Shown: positions 33,791 through 43,420, counted from the stretch's first letter. The stretch is DNA of 64,000 nucleotides from Thiotrichaceae bacterium (GCA_011391085.1 JAABRD010000005.1:90553-154552); one strand, 5' to 3'. Notes: generated by a model from the sequence alone, not told the origin. Made by a program: numbers and translations.

Positions 33791-35245
33791 ATGAAATTTG
33801 ACCCCCTTTATTATTCTGACCGCCTCCAAATAATGAATCCTGACGGTGATGTCGGCATCGTCACGCTATGGTCACCTGTCAAACAAGTTCTTAAAGTGTT
33901 AGGCAGTTTGGACGTGGACTTATCTCCCACCTCCTCCAGAATTGCTGTGATAGCCAATTTATATGGCAATGGGCTACCTCAAATGCTACGAAATTTATTA
34001 TGGAATCCGCAAATTACCTATCTATTGGCAATGGGGCAAAATTTGTCGGGGTCGCGAGAAGAGTTGGTAAATTTCTTCCACAACGGTTTAGAAGCGGTGG
34101 AATATCTCGGCACCCCAGCTTATCGTATCGTTGGCACTCAACGCATTATCGATGGTTTCGTCAATCCCACAGATTTTCAAAATGGGATTCTCGTCACCAC
34201 GTTTGGCAAATTGAGTGAAACTGAGACTAAAGAAGGGGTGGTCAACTTCTTTCAGGCGTTACCACCTCCTTCTCTACCCGCTATAGAAAGGCGAAACGTT
34301 CCGATTCCCAAGGTAGAAGTGCAACGCTTCCCTTCCGAACCACGGCAACATAGTATTTTGCGAGACACGCCGTTGGAAGCATGGAAAGAATTAATTTTTC
34401 GCATTGTGCGATTTGGCTATCCGGTGGCATTGAAAAAGGGCAAGCGTATGGAACTGCAAAATGTGAAAGTCGTGATCGAACACCCTCTGTCGGAAACGGC
34501 AGAGGAGTTGCAGAATTATGGCTTTTCACTCGCCCATTTTCAAGAGTATCAGCGGCAAATCTTGAATCCTCAGTTATCCGAACAAAGCTACACGTATGGC
34601 AACCGAATCCGTGGTTACTACTCTTATCAGGGAGAAGTGGTAGATTCACTGGCCATTGTCATTCAACGGTTGCAGGAGGATAAGGAAACGCGCCATGCTT
34701 ATGTTTCACTCTGGGATAACAGTAGGGACTTACCAGAAGGACATCAGTGCCCCTGTTTGGTCTCGTTATTTTTTAGATATTTTGACAATAAGTTGACCTT
34801 GACTGCCACGTTTCGCACTCATAACGCAATGGATGCGTGGTTAGAGAACGTGTATGGACTCATGGCCATTCAACAATTGGTGGCGCATCAAGTGCCAATG
34901 GAAACGGGTGCTATCACTGTCTTGAGTCATTCCATCAGCGTCAGTGACGACGTGTTAGAACGGGCGAAACGGATTGCCACAAATCAACTTTTGGAGAGGT
35001 CACAAGAGAGAGAACCGCAGTATGATCCTTATGGCAATTTTGCTGTGACGGTGGATCATGAGACTCGTCAAATTGTGGTTCAACACACTTATCAAGGTGC
35101 TGTCATAGCCGAGTATCGTGGCGTCACGGCAGAAGAGATTGAACGACAGTTAGCACGAGATGAGGCATTGTCAGACATTTCTCATGCGTTGTATTTGGGG
35201 AGAGAAATCGCTAAAAAGGAGGTTTTTTTAGCGGATAGTGGATAG
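33791..35245 (+). CDS. MtrA-like / thymidylate synthase-like / DUF4346 fusion protein
   Basis: The 484-residue product joins three parts. Residues ~20-160 (SSRIAVIANLYGNGLPQMLR, NPQITYLLAMGQNLSGSREE) resemble tetrahydromethanopterin S-methyltransferase subunit A. Residues ~195-405 resemble thymidylate synthase: YGNRIRGYYSYQGEVVDSL, QRLQEDKETRHAYVSLWDN, the nucleophile in QCPCLVSLFFRY (Cys322), and TATFRTHNAMDAWLENVYGL. The tail (YDPYGNFAVTVDHETRQIVV) is DUF4346-like. Thymidylate synthase methylates dUMP, or in relatives dCMP or modified pyrimidines, with a folate. Fusion to an MtrA-like corrinoid-domain relative suggests one-carbon chemistry, but the substrate is unknown. It is downstream of the Uma2 gene by 68 bp. 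Confidence 0.75.
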   Translation: MKFDPLYYSDRLQIMNPDGDVGIVTLWSPVKQVLKVLGSLDVDLSPTSSRIAVIANLYGNGLPQMLRNLLWNPQITYLLAMGQNLSGSREELVNFFHNGLEAVEYLGTPAYRIVGTQRIIDGFVNPTDFQNGILVTTFGKLSETETKEGVVNFFQALPPPSLPAIERRNVPIPKVEVQRFPSEPRQHSILRDTPLEAWKELIFRIVRFGYPVALKKGKRMELQNVKVVIEHPLSETAEELQNYGFSLAHFQEYQRQILNPQLSEQSYTYGNRIRGYYSYQGEVVDSLAIVIQRLQEDKETRHAYVSLWDNSRDLPEGHQCPCLVSLFFRYFDNKLTLTATFRTHNAMDAWLENVYGLMAIQQLVAHQVPMETGAITVLSHSISVSDDVLERAKRIATNQLLERSQEREPQYDPYGNFAVTVDHETRQIVVQHTYQGAVIAEYRGVTAEEIERQLARDEALSDISHALYLGREIAKKEVFLADSG

Positions 35246-35365
35246 TGGATAGCGATTTTTCTTTGTTTTGGACTAGAGGCTTTAGCCGGGGACGTGCCGC
35301 GATTTCCGACAGAAGCTTCTCAGTAATTTTCCACTCTCCACTCTCCACTCTCCACTCTCCGTTAT
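35232..35365. repeat. GTGGATAGTGG and GGACTAGAGGCTTTAGCCGG fragments
   Basis: A short GGATAGTGGATAGTGGATAG array overlaps the end of the upstream gene. One GGACTAGAGGCTTTAGCCGG half-repeat and a run of ACTCTCCACTCTCC units follow, filling the convergent gap. Confidence 0.65.
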
Positions 35366-35372
35366 CTCTCCA

Positions 35373-36275
35373 CTATTCCTCCACCAACTTTCGTCTCCTG
35401 ATCAAATAATTCGCTACTTCCGGCGGCAACGCTTTGGCAATTCGTTCGGGCGAAAACATTTTAGTCACCGCTTTTAACACTTCTTCAGGAGAAGTATCCT
35501 TAAAGCGGTCCTCCAACGGCACATTTTCAAACAATTCTTGTTGATAGTCACGGGAATAATCTTCTAGGCTATAGGACATAAACACCTTCTCTGCAAAATA
35601 TCTTTCGTATAGACAGTGAACGATAGAACTGGCTTTAGGATTCCGCCAGCGGTGATGAGTTTTGGCAAACTCCACTTTGTCTGGAATACCACTGAACAAC
35701 AGCCAAGGCGTGTTGTTCTCGCGTGTGCGCACTTCGCTGGTGACAATCATTCGCAAATTGCGACGGCCAAGCAGGGGAATCTCATAAACACCTTCTTTTA
35801 GGCATTTGAGAGGGATTCTCTCATCTTTCAGTTCATCAGGATAATTGGTGGTAACCGCATATAGACGGAAACCTCTTTCTGGCAACAATTGTTCAAACTC
35901 AGCACTCTCTTTTTTGCGATAACTCACATAGTGCCAAATGAGTTCTTCGAGAGACACTCCCTCCTCGATTTGAATGGGAGAATGGTAGGTCATCAAATTG
36001 TGTTTGGACAAATTGTCAAGACCATCTGGAAGTCCTTTCATGGGGGTGCGTCCCTTTGTCTCTTTGATGATAGCCACATCTAAAAATTGCGCAACGGTGG
36101 GCATTTCTTTCCTTTCCACACTGTACTCATCATTTCCATGTAAGGTGACTTGTAAGAATTGAGTAGTTTTCTTCAAAGTTAGATTCTTTTCCACTTCCAC
36201 ACGATAGTTGGAACCCGTGAAATAGTCTAACATGGTGACACCAAAGAGACGATGCCAGTCGATTAGTTCAATCAT
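35373..36275 (-). CDS. uncharacterised protein, possible PD-(D/E)XK-like nuclease relative
   Basis: The 300-residue product has no signal peptide. An N-terminal block reads YRVEVEKNLTLKKTTQFLQ, then FLDVAIIKETKG, LPDGLDNLSKHNLMTY, and EELIWHYVSYRK. This order recalls Rpn/PD-(D/E)XK transposase-like proteins of cyanobacteria, in which D-x(n)-E/K residues precede an HNL...K block. The C-terminus (FSPERIAKALPPEVANYLIR) is helical. The resemblance is from pattern memory only; the function is unknown. Confidence 0.6.
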   Translation of the reverse strand: MIELIDWHRLFGVTMLDYFTGSNYRVEVEKNLTLKKTTQFLQVTLHGNDEYSVERKEMPTVAQFLDVAIIKETKGRTPMKGLPDGLDNLSKHNLMTYHSPIQIEEGVSLEELIWHYVSYRKKESAEFEQLLPERGFRLYAVTTNYPDELKDERIPLKCLKEGVYEIPLLGRRNLRMIVTSEVRTRENNTPWLLFSGIPDKVEFAKTHHRWRNPKASSIVHCLYERYFAEKVFMSYSLEDYSRDYQQELFENVPLEDRFKDTSPEEVLKAVTKMFSPERIAKALPPEVANYLIRRRKLVEE

Positions 36276-36303
36276 GTTGAGAGTTAATAAATAATGAATA
36301 ATG

Positions 36304-36466
36304 GGTAGTGATGCAATCTGGGTGAAATACCGTGCAGTTTCTCTTCGTCTGGAACTGTGATTGAGATGATTAAATGAAGGCTATGAAAGGAGGCTTGACG
36401 AATCAGAGTCCATCTGAAAATCATTCTAATCAGAGTTCAGACAGAGAACCCACATTGTATCACTAC
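36304..36466. mobile_element. 163-bp MITE, copy B
   Basis: Ends GGTAGTGATGCAATCTGGGT and complement, same interior and orientation as copy A. Flanks GAATAATG at 36296-36303 and 36467-36474 are a perfect 8-bp direct repeat. The rest of 36276-36826 holds a decayed CCCCGGCTGACCCCGCTAGT repeat and an AT-rich promoter region. Confidence 0.88.
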
Positions 36467-36757
36467 CGAATAATGAATAATGAACCTATCCCAAAATCAG
36501 CCCCCCGGCTGACCCCGCTAGTCCATCGATGCTTTTGGGGGGGGTCCGTTTATGAATCATTGGTGATTCCTTGTTTATTGTTCACTATACTATAGTTTTA
36601 ATCAAATTAAAAGAGTTTGTGTGACATGTCATTTTTTTGGGTGACAAAAATGTGTAAATATTCTTCAAATGGCCGTAGGTATAGCATTGTCATAGAAAAT
36701 TTTTTTAACTATAGTGATGTTCATTCAAGCCTAACCGTAAAAATTTTAAAAACCCCT

Positions 36758-36788
36758 TGGACTCTTGCAAGGCCATCATTATATAATA
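36758..36788 (+). promoter_or_regulatory. possible promoter of the TPR-CHAT gene
   Basis: TTGGAC at 36758-36763 and TATATA at 36781-36786, within TATATAAT, are separated by 17 bp, about 40 bp before the proposed start. Confidence 0.4.
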
Positions 36789-36826
36789 TCAATTTTATTC
36801 CTTAATAGACATTTTTCACTTAACTC

Positions 36827-39283
36827 ATGGGGTTAAAATTCATGTTCTCTATGTCCACTACCCGTTTTCTTTATATGTTATTATTGGGGCCTATCCTACT
36901 GACAACGGCCCACGCCCAGCAGGATTTATCCACTTGTGAAACGAGTGCTATTCAAACTTACCAAGAGACGTTACCTTCTTTAGAACCGTCTGGGCAAGTT
37001 GATAACCTGCTGAAAATTGCCCATGCCTACCATGCGTTGGGGCAACGTCAGAAGGCCTGGCAAGCCTTGCAACAGGCGCAAACGTTGGCTGAGAAAATGG
37101 CAGATCAGGCAAAACAAGCCTTGGTGTTGAATAGTCTGAGTGATGCGCAATTGCTTGCGCAAAAATTCGCAGTTGCGGAACTATTGGCTTGTCAAGGGCT
37201 AGAATTGGCTAACCAGAGTGGGCAACCGTTGTTGATAGCCACACTTTACCATACTTTGGGGAATATTCTCATGGTCGAATTAGCAGAAGGTGTGGATTCA
37301 TCTGAAAAGAAAGGTTCCTGTGGCTATTCGATAGCTGACACTCTCCCTAATTTAGAAAGGACCGGGGGAGATTTTTCGCATTTAGAGTTTGACCCACCTT
37401 TGCGTTTGTATCAAGCCGCGTGGGAATGGGTTTCTAAAGACTTATCCTCTCCGCCATCGTTAAGATTGGCCGTGGATATATCGACCAATCGTGCCCAAGT
37501 TTATTCTCGTCAAAAGAATCCTGAGAAGGCCCTTGAAGATTTGCAACAAGCCTTGTCATATCTAGGAAGATTACCGGAAGACTGTCATACTGGCAGTCGA
37601 TGGTTAAACCTCGGTACGCGATGGTTGCAAAATTCTGCGGCAGATCAGGAGACCGCCGAAGCCTTTCAAGAAGCGTTGCGTTTGGGGAAGCAATTTCGAG
37701 ACGACCGGTTGATTGGCAATGCCAAAGGCTATTTAGGCGAATTATATGCCCGTTCGCAACGAAAAGCAGAAGCACAACAGTTGTTTCAGCAAGCTATTTT
37801 CCATTTGCAAGCGGTGCCTGACAGTTCGTTTCGCTGGCATTGGCAATTAGGACGTTTATATCGGGACCAGGGGCAACTGGAACTGGCCCGGCAAAATTTC
37901 CAAACCGCGGTGGACATTCTCCAACCGATTCGCCCTGCTTTGGTGTTTGGCAGTCGAGGCACGCAATCGTTTCGTGATTCGTTTGGTGCCGTGCATCTGG
38001 ATTTGATTACATTATTGATGCAAGAAGCGCGTCAATTGGCACAGGGAGACAACAAACGACAGGCATTGTTGCAACAAGCCAGAAAAGTATTAGAGTTGTT
38101 TAGACAGGTGGAGTTGGAAAATTACTTCAAGGATGATTGCGTGGCGGTAGCGCAGCAGAAGGTCGAAGAAGCACGAAAGAAAGTGGAGACGGTGCAGAAA
38201 AAAGCAACGTCATTGGAAACCTGGTTGACTTCTCATACTGCGGTCATTTACCCAATAGTGTTGGCTGACCAAACGGTGGTGTTGTTGAGTGTAGGAGGAG
38301 TGATTTATCCATTTACCGTGGCCGGCCATCCCAATGACTTGCGGGATGCGGTACAAGAGTGGCGCAAGTCATTACAAAAAGAAAAGTCCGATCTTTATAA
38401 AATTCTCAGTGGTGGACACCATCTCTACCAATTACTCATTGAACCGCTGGTGCTGACCCTCGAAAAGTATCAAATTGACGAGTTGGTCATTGTTCCAGAT
38501 GACATGTTAAGAACGATTCCATTTGCAGCCTTAAACTCGGAAGGGACGATAGAGAGTTTTTTGATGCAGAAATATACCATTACGGTAGTGCCTGGATTAT
38601 CGTTGACCCCTCCAGGAGTCTTTTCCAAGCAACCGGAAATATTGTACGGTGGGATTTCCAAGGAGGTGTGTCAGTCTCGTGAATTGCCATACGTGGCAGA
38701 TTTTGCGGGGTTTCTGAAACAGTGGTATCCTCAAACGACCACGCTTATGAATGAACAATTCACGGCAAAGAATTTAGAAAGATTGTTGCAACAAATGTCT
38801 TTCCAAGTTCTCATTTTCGCGACTCATGCTAAATTTTCAAGCAGTCATGGGGATGCGTCAATCGTCAGTCATGATGACCCAAACTGTAAAATTTCGTTGG
38901 AAGAATTTAGTCAATTGCTGCATTTACGAAAGGAAGACCCTCTGGAAAAGGCAGACGCCGAAACAGAGGAGCCTTTGGAGTTATTAACCTTGGCGGCCTG
39001 TGAAACAGGGAAGGGAAACGACCGGGCCGCGTTAGGTTTGGCAGGGGCAGGTGTCAAGGCAGGGGCCAATGTGGTATTGGGGACGTTGTGGAAGGTGGAT
39101 GATAAAGTGACAAATGAGTTGATGGAGGCTTTTTTCAAGGCATTACAAGACTCTCCTGAATTATCAAGGGCGCAAGCGTTGCAAAAAGCGCAGAAGCAAT
39201 TGGTGGAAAGGTATCCGCATCCGTTTTACTGGGCCGCGTTTTTGGTGATTGGGAATGGGTGGCAAAACAATGCCATTAAGTAA
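36827..39283 (+). CDS. secreted or membrane-anchored TPR-CHAT protease
   Basis: The 818-residue product starts with a signal peptide (FLYMLLLGPILLTTAHAQQ). An array of TPR repeats follows to ~430 (AHAYHALGQRQKAWQALQQA; QRKAEAQQLFQQAIFHLQA; GRLYRDQGQLELARQNF). A short coiled coil (KVEEARKKVETVQKKATS) leads to a CHAT domain from ~470. The caspase-like dyad is visible: His in VLIFATHAKFSS (~667) and Cys in LLTLAACETGKGND (~725). The end FYWAAFLVIGNGW is typical. CHAT proteins are caspase relatives, some of which act in regulated cell death or defence. This one faces the periplasm, and no partner gene is adjacent. A CHAT fragment at 30008 is a relic of a relative. Confidence 0.9.
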   Translation: MGLKFMFSMSTTRFLYMLLLGPILLTTAHAQQDLSTCETSAIQTYQETLPSLEPSGQVDNLLKIAHAYHALGQRQKAWQALQQAQTLAEKMADQAKQALVLNSLSDAQLLAQKFAVAELLACQGLELANQSGQPLLIATLYHTLGNILMVELAEGVDSSEKKGSCGYSIADTLPNLERTGGDFSHLEFDPPLRLYQAAWEWVSKDLSSPPSLRLAVDISTNRAQVYSRQKNPEKALEDLQQALSYLGRLPEDCHTGSRWLNLGTRWLQNSAADQETAEAFQEALRLGKQFRDDRLIGNAKGYLGELYARSQRKAEAQQLFQQAIFHLQAVPDSSFRWHWQLGRLYRDQGQLELARQNFQTAVDILQPIRPALVFGSRGTQSFRDSFGAVHLDLITLLMQEARQLAQGDNKRQALLQQARKVLELFRQVELENYFKDDCVAVAQQKVEEARKKVETVQKKATSLETWLTSHTAVIYPIVLADQTVVLLSVGGVIYPFTVAGHPNDLRDAVQEWRKSLQKEKSDLYKILSGGHHLYQLLIEPLVLTLEKYQIDELVIVPDDMLRTIPFAALNSEGTIESFLMQKYTITVVPGLSLTPPGVFSKQPEILYGGISKEVCQSRELPYVADFAGFLKQWYPQTTTLMNEQFTAKNLERLLQQMSFQVLIFATHAKFSSSHGDASIVSHDDPNCKISLEEFSQLLHLRKEDPLEKADAETEEPLELLTLAACETGKGNDRAALGLAGAGVKAGANVVLGTLWKVDDKVTNELMEAFFKALQDSPELSRAQALQKAQKQLVERYPHPFYWAAFLVIGNGWQNNAIK

Positions 39284-39284
39284 C

Positions 39285-39578
39285 GTAGGTGGAGTGGAGG
39301 CTTTAGCCGCAATGCCATTAAGTTAAGGAAAAAAGTCCCCCGAAATTAAAATATAGGTGGACTAGAGGCTTCCGCCGGAGGGGGGGCGGAACATAATTAA
39401 ATCGCGGGGAACAGCCTCCGGCTAAAGCCTCTAGTCCACCACTATTTTAATGTTTTCGCCACTTCAATTCCTTAACTTAATGGCATTGAGGCTTTAGCCG
39501 GCCGGCGGTAGGTATACTCCAGTTCTCAAGAATAGGAGACGCCTACCGCCGGCCGGCTAAAGCCTCCACTCCACCGGT
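39285..39578. repeat. nested inverted repeat cluster
   Basis: An outer pair CAATGCCATTAAGTTAAGG and CTTAACTTAATGGCATTG encloses a GGTGGACTAGAGGC palindrome at 39356-39440. A second long palindrome (GCCGGCCGGCGGTAGG, then CCTACCGCCGGCCGGC) follows at 39489-39578. It fills the convergent gap. Confidence 0.8.
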
Positions 39579-39624
39579 TCAGGTTTTGTGCAAGTTTATC
39601 TGAATATCACTGGATAACAACCCA

Positions 39625-40437
39625 CTAAAATTCCACTCCTTCGTTCAAAATGACAATCTCCACACGCCGATTTCTTTGGCGACTGGCTTCTCGACCGTTG
39701 CTAACCACGGGTGTGATACTTCCTAATCCCCTGGTCAACACGCGATTCGACGCAATGCCACAATTAACCAAAGCAAACCGTACCTCATCGGCACGTCGTT
39801 GCGACAAACCCAAATTGTAGTCACGGTCACCTACACTATCCGTATAGACCTCCACTCGCGCCTTACGCTGGGGATGGTGTTTCAGAAATGCCGCCACTTT
39901 GGAAAGTGAACGTTTACCGGTGGGAAGTAAGTTGGCTTTACCCACTTCAAATTGGTCATCTGCAAACAGGAAGGTCCAACCCTGGCCGATGTTTTTCCCA
40001 TTCAATTCCCCCGCTAAGTCTTCCACACGTTGAGGACTTACGTCTTCACAACTCATCATATCTGCCGCCACCGCCGGTGCGGTTGCCGACTCTTTGGTTA
40101 CCCGGTCTTGGTCAACCTTAGCTTTGCCTTTTTTGGCGACGGTCACCGCCTGTTGCACTTGTTGTTGCGCAAGTTTAGCGAAATGTTCCCGTTCCTCTTC
40201 CGATTCAGCCCCTTCGGCTTTCCGCAGAGTCTGTTCCGCTTGTGACAATTCCACACGCGCATACTGCTTAGTGATCGGATTCGCCACAGCATTTCGATAA
40301 GCCTGTTGGGCCGTTTGGAGAGTTTGATTAGACGCAGTTTCTGGAACACTGCTACAACCTGCCAGAATGAGGATAAGGAAGGTGACTAATGTTTTAAAAT
40401 GAAAAGTAGAAATGTAAAATAAATTGGTGTTTAACAT
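39625..40437 (-). CDS. OmpA-family lipoprotein with DUF4398-like domain
   Basis: The 270-residue product has a lipoprotein signal ending in LILILAGC. It continues with a helical DUF4398-like region (AYRNAVANPITKQYARVELSQ, QQQVQQAVTVAKKGKAK). From ~150 there is an OmpA C-terminal domain that binds peptidoglycan (FEVGKANLLPTGKRSL, VEVYTDSVGDRDYNLGLSQR, RVLTRGLGSITPV, RQRNRRVEIVI). It should sit at the outer membrane and tether it to the wall. It is complete and monocistronic. Confidence 0.9.
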   Translation of the reverse strand: MLNTNLFYISTFHFKTLVTFLILILAGCSSVPETASNQTLQTAQQAYRNAVANPITKQYARVELSQAEQTLRKAEGAESEEEREHFAKLAQQQVQQAVTVAKKGKAKVDQDRVTKESATAPAVAADMMSCEDVSPQRVEDLAGELNGKNIGQGWTFLFADDQFEVGKANLLPTGKRSLSKVAAFLKHHPQRKARVEVYTDSVGDRDYNLGLSQRRADEVRFALVNCGIASNRVLTRGLGSITPVVSNGREASRQRNRRVEIVILNEGVEF

Positions 40438-40639
40438 CGTTGGTCAATGAATAAATGTTATGATGAATAATTGATGAATGATATGGTAGATTTAACTTAT
40501 CGCATAAGAAAATCTCCTGTTTTTTCACCCTGCAAAGGATAAACCACTTGAGGTTCGAGTGAGATAATACCTGAATGTGGTAGTTATAGTCTAGTTATGC
40601 AAACAGCGAATAACGAAACAGGCCAGACGAGAAACCTCC

Positions 40640-40727
40640 GCTGGTGGACTAGAGGCTTTAGCCGGAGAGTGCAGAACAGATATTGAGATCACGGTGTCCC
40701 CCACCGGCTGAAGCCTCTAGTCCACCA
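40640..40727. repeat. GGTGGACTAGAGGCTTTAGCC inverted repeat
   Basis: Arms TGGTGGACTAGAGGCTTTAG and its near complement with an AT-rich loop. It lies downstream of the methyltransferase gene and upstream of the OmpA gene. Nothing coding is seen in 40438-40758. Confidence 0.8.
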
Positions 40728-40758
40728 CCGGGGAATATAATTCAGGGTTATTCTTCCA

Positions 40759-42417
40759 TCATAGCAACGCCGACTGTTCCACCCATTCAGGCTGTTCCGG
40801 CTGTGTACGTTTCAACGTGGTATCCGTCCCAGGAAATTTGACTTTCGCACCCGCCAGTAATTGTTCAATCGTGAATATTTGGATTTTAGAATAATCACGG
40901 TGAAACGTTTCCGAATGGTAGAAACCGATTTCCATTTGTTCAATTTCCATGTTCTTCGACGGCGGTTCTAAGGTGATGAAGACACCCATCACGGCATTCG
41001 GTTCACGTTCAATAGTACCATGTAAATCGCGGAGGTCGCGGCTGGACACTTTACCACTTTTCACTTGCACAATGATACGTTTGTCAGCACCAACTTTACT
41101 GTCTTGAAAGGTGATAATTCCATCAATGCCTTTGTCAGCCCCCTTCTTACCCTGTTTGCTATCGCCTTGACCACCATACGGGCGGGCAGGTAATAAGCCT
41201 AACGCCCACCATTGGAATTGATAGCGGTCTTGTTTGGCGAGATGTTGCGCATCCGATACCGTGATCGGTTCACCAATGAGGTCATAATCAGTCTTTGCTT
41301 CTATTTTGAAGGCATCGTATAAACGGCTTTTTATCAGAGAAGTCGCCAGCGAGGTGAGGTCAATACCAACCCAAATGCGTTTCAGTTTTTGGGCCGCATG
41401 AACAGCGGTGCCACAGCCACAGAAGGGGTCTAGCACCACCTCGCCGGGGTTGCTACTGACTTGAATGATGCGTTCTAAGATGGCCACGGGTTTCTGAGTA
41501 GGATAACCTAATGATTCAGATTGCTTCTGCCCAAGTGGAGAAATATCAATCCAAATGTTATCTAACTCTGTTCCATCATATTCCTCCAAAAAGTTCTTTC
41601 GCCGTGGCTTACCATTCTTGGTAATATAAATTTTGTTTTGTCGTTGTAATTCTTCCAACTTGTCTTTAGTCATCATCCAGCCATATAATGGAGTGTAACC
41701 CATAAACTCAAACACCAAGTTGGGTCTAGCCATCATTTTTGGCAATTCTAATGGTTCAGATTTAAACCGTTTGCCGTTTTCATCGATCAAATTATATTTT
41801 TGTTCGAATTCATCACTGGGCAATCGTACTTTTGGGGTTTTGAAATACGCTTTATCACCTTTCCCGTAGAAAAGGATAATGTCAACATTGTTTGCCAAAC
41901 GAGTCATTTTAAATTGTGACCCTTTTTTGGTAAAATTTCGTTTCCAAATAATCTCATTTCTGAAATTCCCGGACCCGAAGATACAATCCAAAACTAGCTT
42001 CAAATAATGACTTGCAGTATGGTCACAATGCAAATACAAACTCCCCGTTGGTTTCAACACGCGGTGCAATTCCACCAAGCGGGCCGCCATCATCACCAAG
42101 TACGCCATCATCTGATTACGTCCCACCACGGCCACCAACGTGTCCAATAAGCGGGCTAAATTATTACCGATAGCAGACAGTTCACGATATTGCGTTTCCG
42201 TCCCCTGATTCCAATGCCAAGTGTCCTCAAACGCGACAATTTGCGCTTCGGCATCGGCACCACTTTCATCTTTGTAGAGGACATTGTAGTTACGACTGGA
42301 ATTAAAGGGCGGGTCCAGATAAATCAAATCGATGGTTTCATCGGCCAAATACTCTCGTAAAATCGCCAAGTTGTCACCGTAACACAGCGTATTTTTGGAA
42401 ATGACTCGTTGTCCCAT
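40759..42417 (-). CDS. beta-class DNA methyltransferase with C-terminal Mrr-like nuclease domain
   Basis: The 552-residue product has methyltransferase motif IV DLIYLDPPFN (Asp35) before motif I VVLDPFCGCGTAVHAA (~335), the order of beta-class amino-methyltransferases (N6-A or N4-C). A target-recognition region lies between them. From ~415 there is an extra domain: KGADKGIDGIITF, IIVQVKSGKVSSRDLRDLHG, AVMGVFITLEPPS. The D-x(n)-QVK layout is that of Mrr-type PD-(D/E)XK endonucleases. So methylation and cutting may sit in one chain, like a minimal restriction-modification enzyme. Whether the nuclease is active is inference. No separate restriction gene is adjacent; higBA is divergent next door. 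Confidence 0.85.
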   Translation of the reverse strand: MGQRVISKNTLCYGDNLAILREYLADETIDLIYLDPPFNSSRNYNVLYKDESGADAEAQIVAFEDTWHWNQGTETQYRELSAIGNNLARLLDTLVAVVGRNQMMAYLVMMAARLVELHRVLKPTGSLYLHCDHTASHYLKLVLDCIFGSGNFRNEIIWKRNFTKKGSQFKMTRLANNVDIILFYGKGDKAYFKTPKVRLPSDEFEQKYNLIDENGKRFKSEPLELPKMMARPNLVFEFMGYTPLYGWMMTKDKLEELQRQNKIYITKNGKPRRKNFLEEYDGTELDNIWIDISPLGQKQSESLGYPTQKPVAILERIIQVSSNPGEVVLDPFCGCGTAVHAAQKLKRIWVGIDLTSLATSLIKSRLYDAFKIEAKTDYDLIGEPITVSDAQHLAKQDRYQFQWWALGLLPARPYGGQGDSKQGKKGADKGIDGIITFQDSKVGADKRIIVQVKSGKVSSRDLRDLHGTIEREPNAVMGVFITLEPPSKNMEIEQMEIGFYHSETFHRDYSKIQIFTIEQLLAGAKVKFPGTDTTLKRTQPEQPEWVEQSALL

Positions 42418-42706
42418 AAATAATCTTCAATTCAGTTCAATTGAGTGGGTTTGGGTTTTATTAGACCATGGTTGGTTGTGATTGTCAATCGGTAGCCAAT
42501 ACCATCTTTGAATAACCATGAATTAACCCTCGACAAAAGGGCCTTGCGACTACTGTCTATCGGCCTACAGTGGCTTTTGGCGGATGAGAGTCAATTCATT
42601 TATTTCTAAATTTGTTGTCATCGATAGACAAAATATTATATCATTACTCCTGCAACACTACCATCGAGGTTTATCCGTATTAAGGTTATAAACATCCTAA
42701 AATATC

Positions 42707-43126
42707 ATGCGAAGAATCTTTAAAACTCGTTATTTTGCTAAATGGATGAAACAAACTGAACTTACAAATGAAGCACTCTGTCAAGCTGTGAGAGAGATGC
42801 AACAAGGGTTGATTGATGCCCATTTAGGTGGAAACGTGGTTAAAAAACGTATTGCTTTACCAAATCGTGGCAAAAGTCGTAGTACCAGAACTTTGATAGC
42901 CACTCGTTATGGTGACCTTTGGTTTTTCCTGATGGGCTTTGCCAAAAGTGAACGTGTTAATATTTCTGTTCAGGAACTCAAGAACTTACAGAAGATTGCC
43001 ACCGAGTGGTTGGCATTAGATAATCGAGAACTCCAAACGGCCATTAAACAAGGAAACTTAGAAGAAATCTGTCATGAAACGTCAAAACCCAGCAAAACCC
43101 AGCAAAATTCTCCAAGCGGTCTATGA
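42707..43126 (+). CDS. RelE/HigB-type toxin
   Basis: The 139-residue product starts MRRIFKTRYFAKWMKQTELT and has VVKKRIALPNRGKSRSTRTL and RYGDLWFFLMGFAKSERVNI, the strand pattern of RelE-superfamily toxins of the HigB/PF06296 kind, which cut mRNA on the ribosome. The C-terminus (EEICHETSKPSKTQQ) extends into the next gene; the 53-bp overlap may couple translation. The toxin comes before the antitoxin, the usual order for higBA. Confidence 0.82.
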   Translation: MRRIFKTRYFAKWMKQTELTNEALCQAVREMQQGLIDAHLGGNVVKKRIALPNRGKSRSTRTLIATRYGDLWFFLMGFAKSERVNISVQELKNLQKIATEWLALDNRELQTAIKQGNLEEICHETSKPSKTQQNSPSGL

Positions 43127-43394
43127 AATGGCCCTAGACCTTCATCGTCAGGGCGCCATCGGAACAGCCACCTTGCAAGAATATAAAAATTCATGTTTCA
43201 AACCTACCTATTCTGGTGAGGAATTGCGGACATTGCGACAACGTTATCAACTCACTCAAACTCGGTTAGCCGCCCTTCTGAATGTCAGCCCAGCAACCGT
43301 GCGCAATTGGGAAGGCGGCAAACAACAACCCCAGGGTCCCTCCATTCGTTTGTTGAACCTCTTGGAGAGGAAAGGAATCGAGGTGTTAATGTGA
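43074..43394 (+). CDS. HigA/XRE-type antitoxin
   Basis: The 106-residue product has a helix-turn-helix of the Cro/CI type at ~50-95: LRTLRQRYQLTQTRLAALLN, VSPATVRNWEGGKQQPQG. The N-terminal ~45 residues (LDLHRQGAIGTATLQEYK) resemble the toxin-binding part of HigA2/NadS-type antitoxins. It overlaps the toxin gene by 53 bp. It should bind HigB and repress the operon. Confidence 0.85.
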   Translation: MKRQNPAKPSKILQAVYEMALDLHRQGAIGTATLQEYKNSCFKPTYSGEELRTLRQRYQLTQTRLAALLNVSPATVRNWEGGKQQPQGPSIRLLNLLERKGIEVLM

Positions 43395-43420
43395 GTCTCA
43401 GGGTTGTTAGACCCAGAAAT

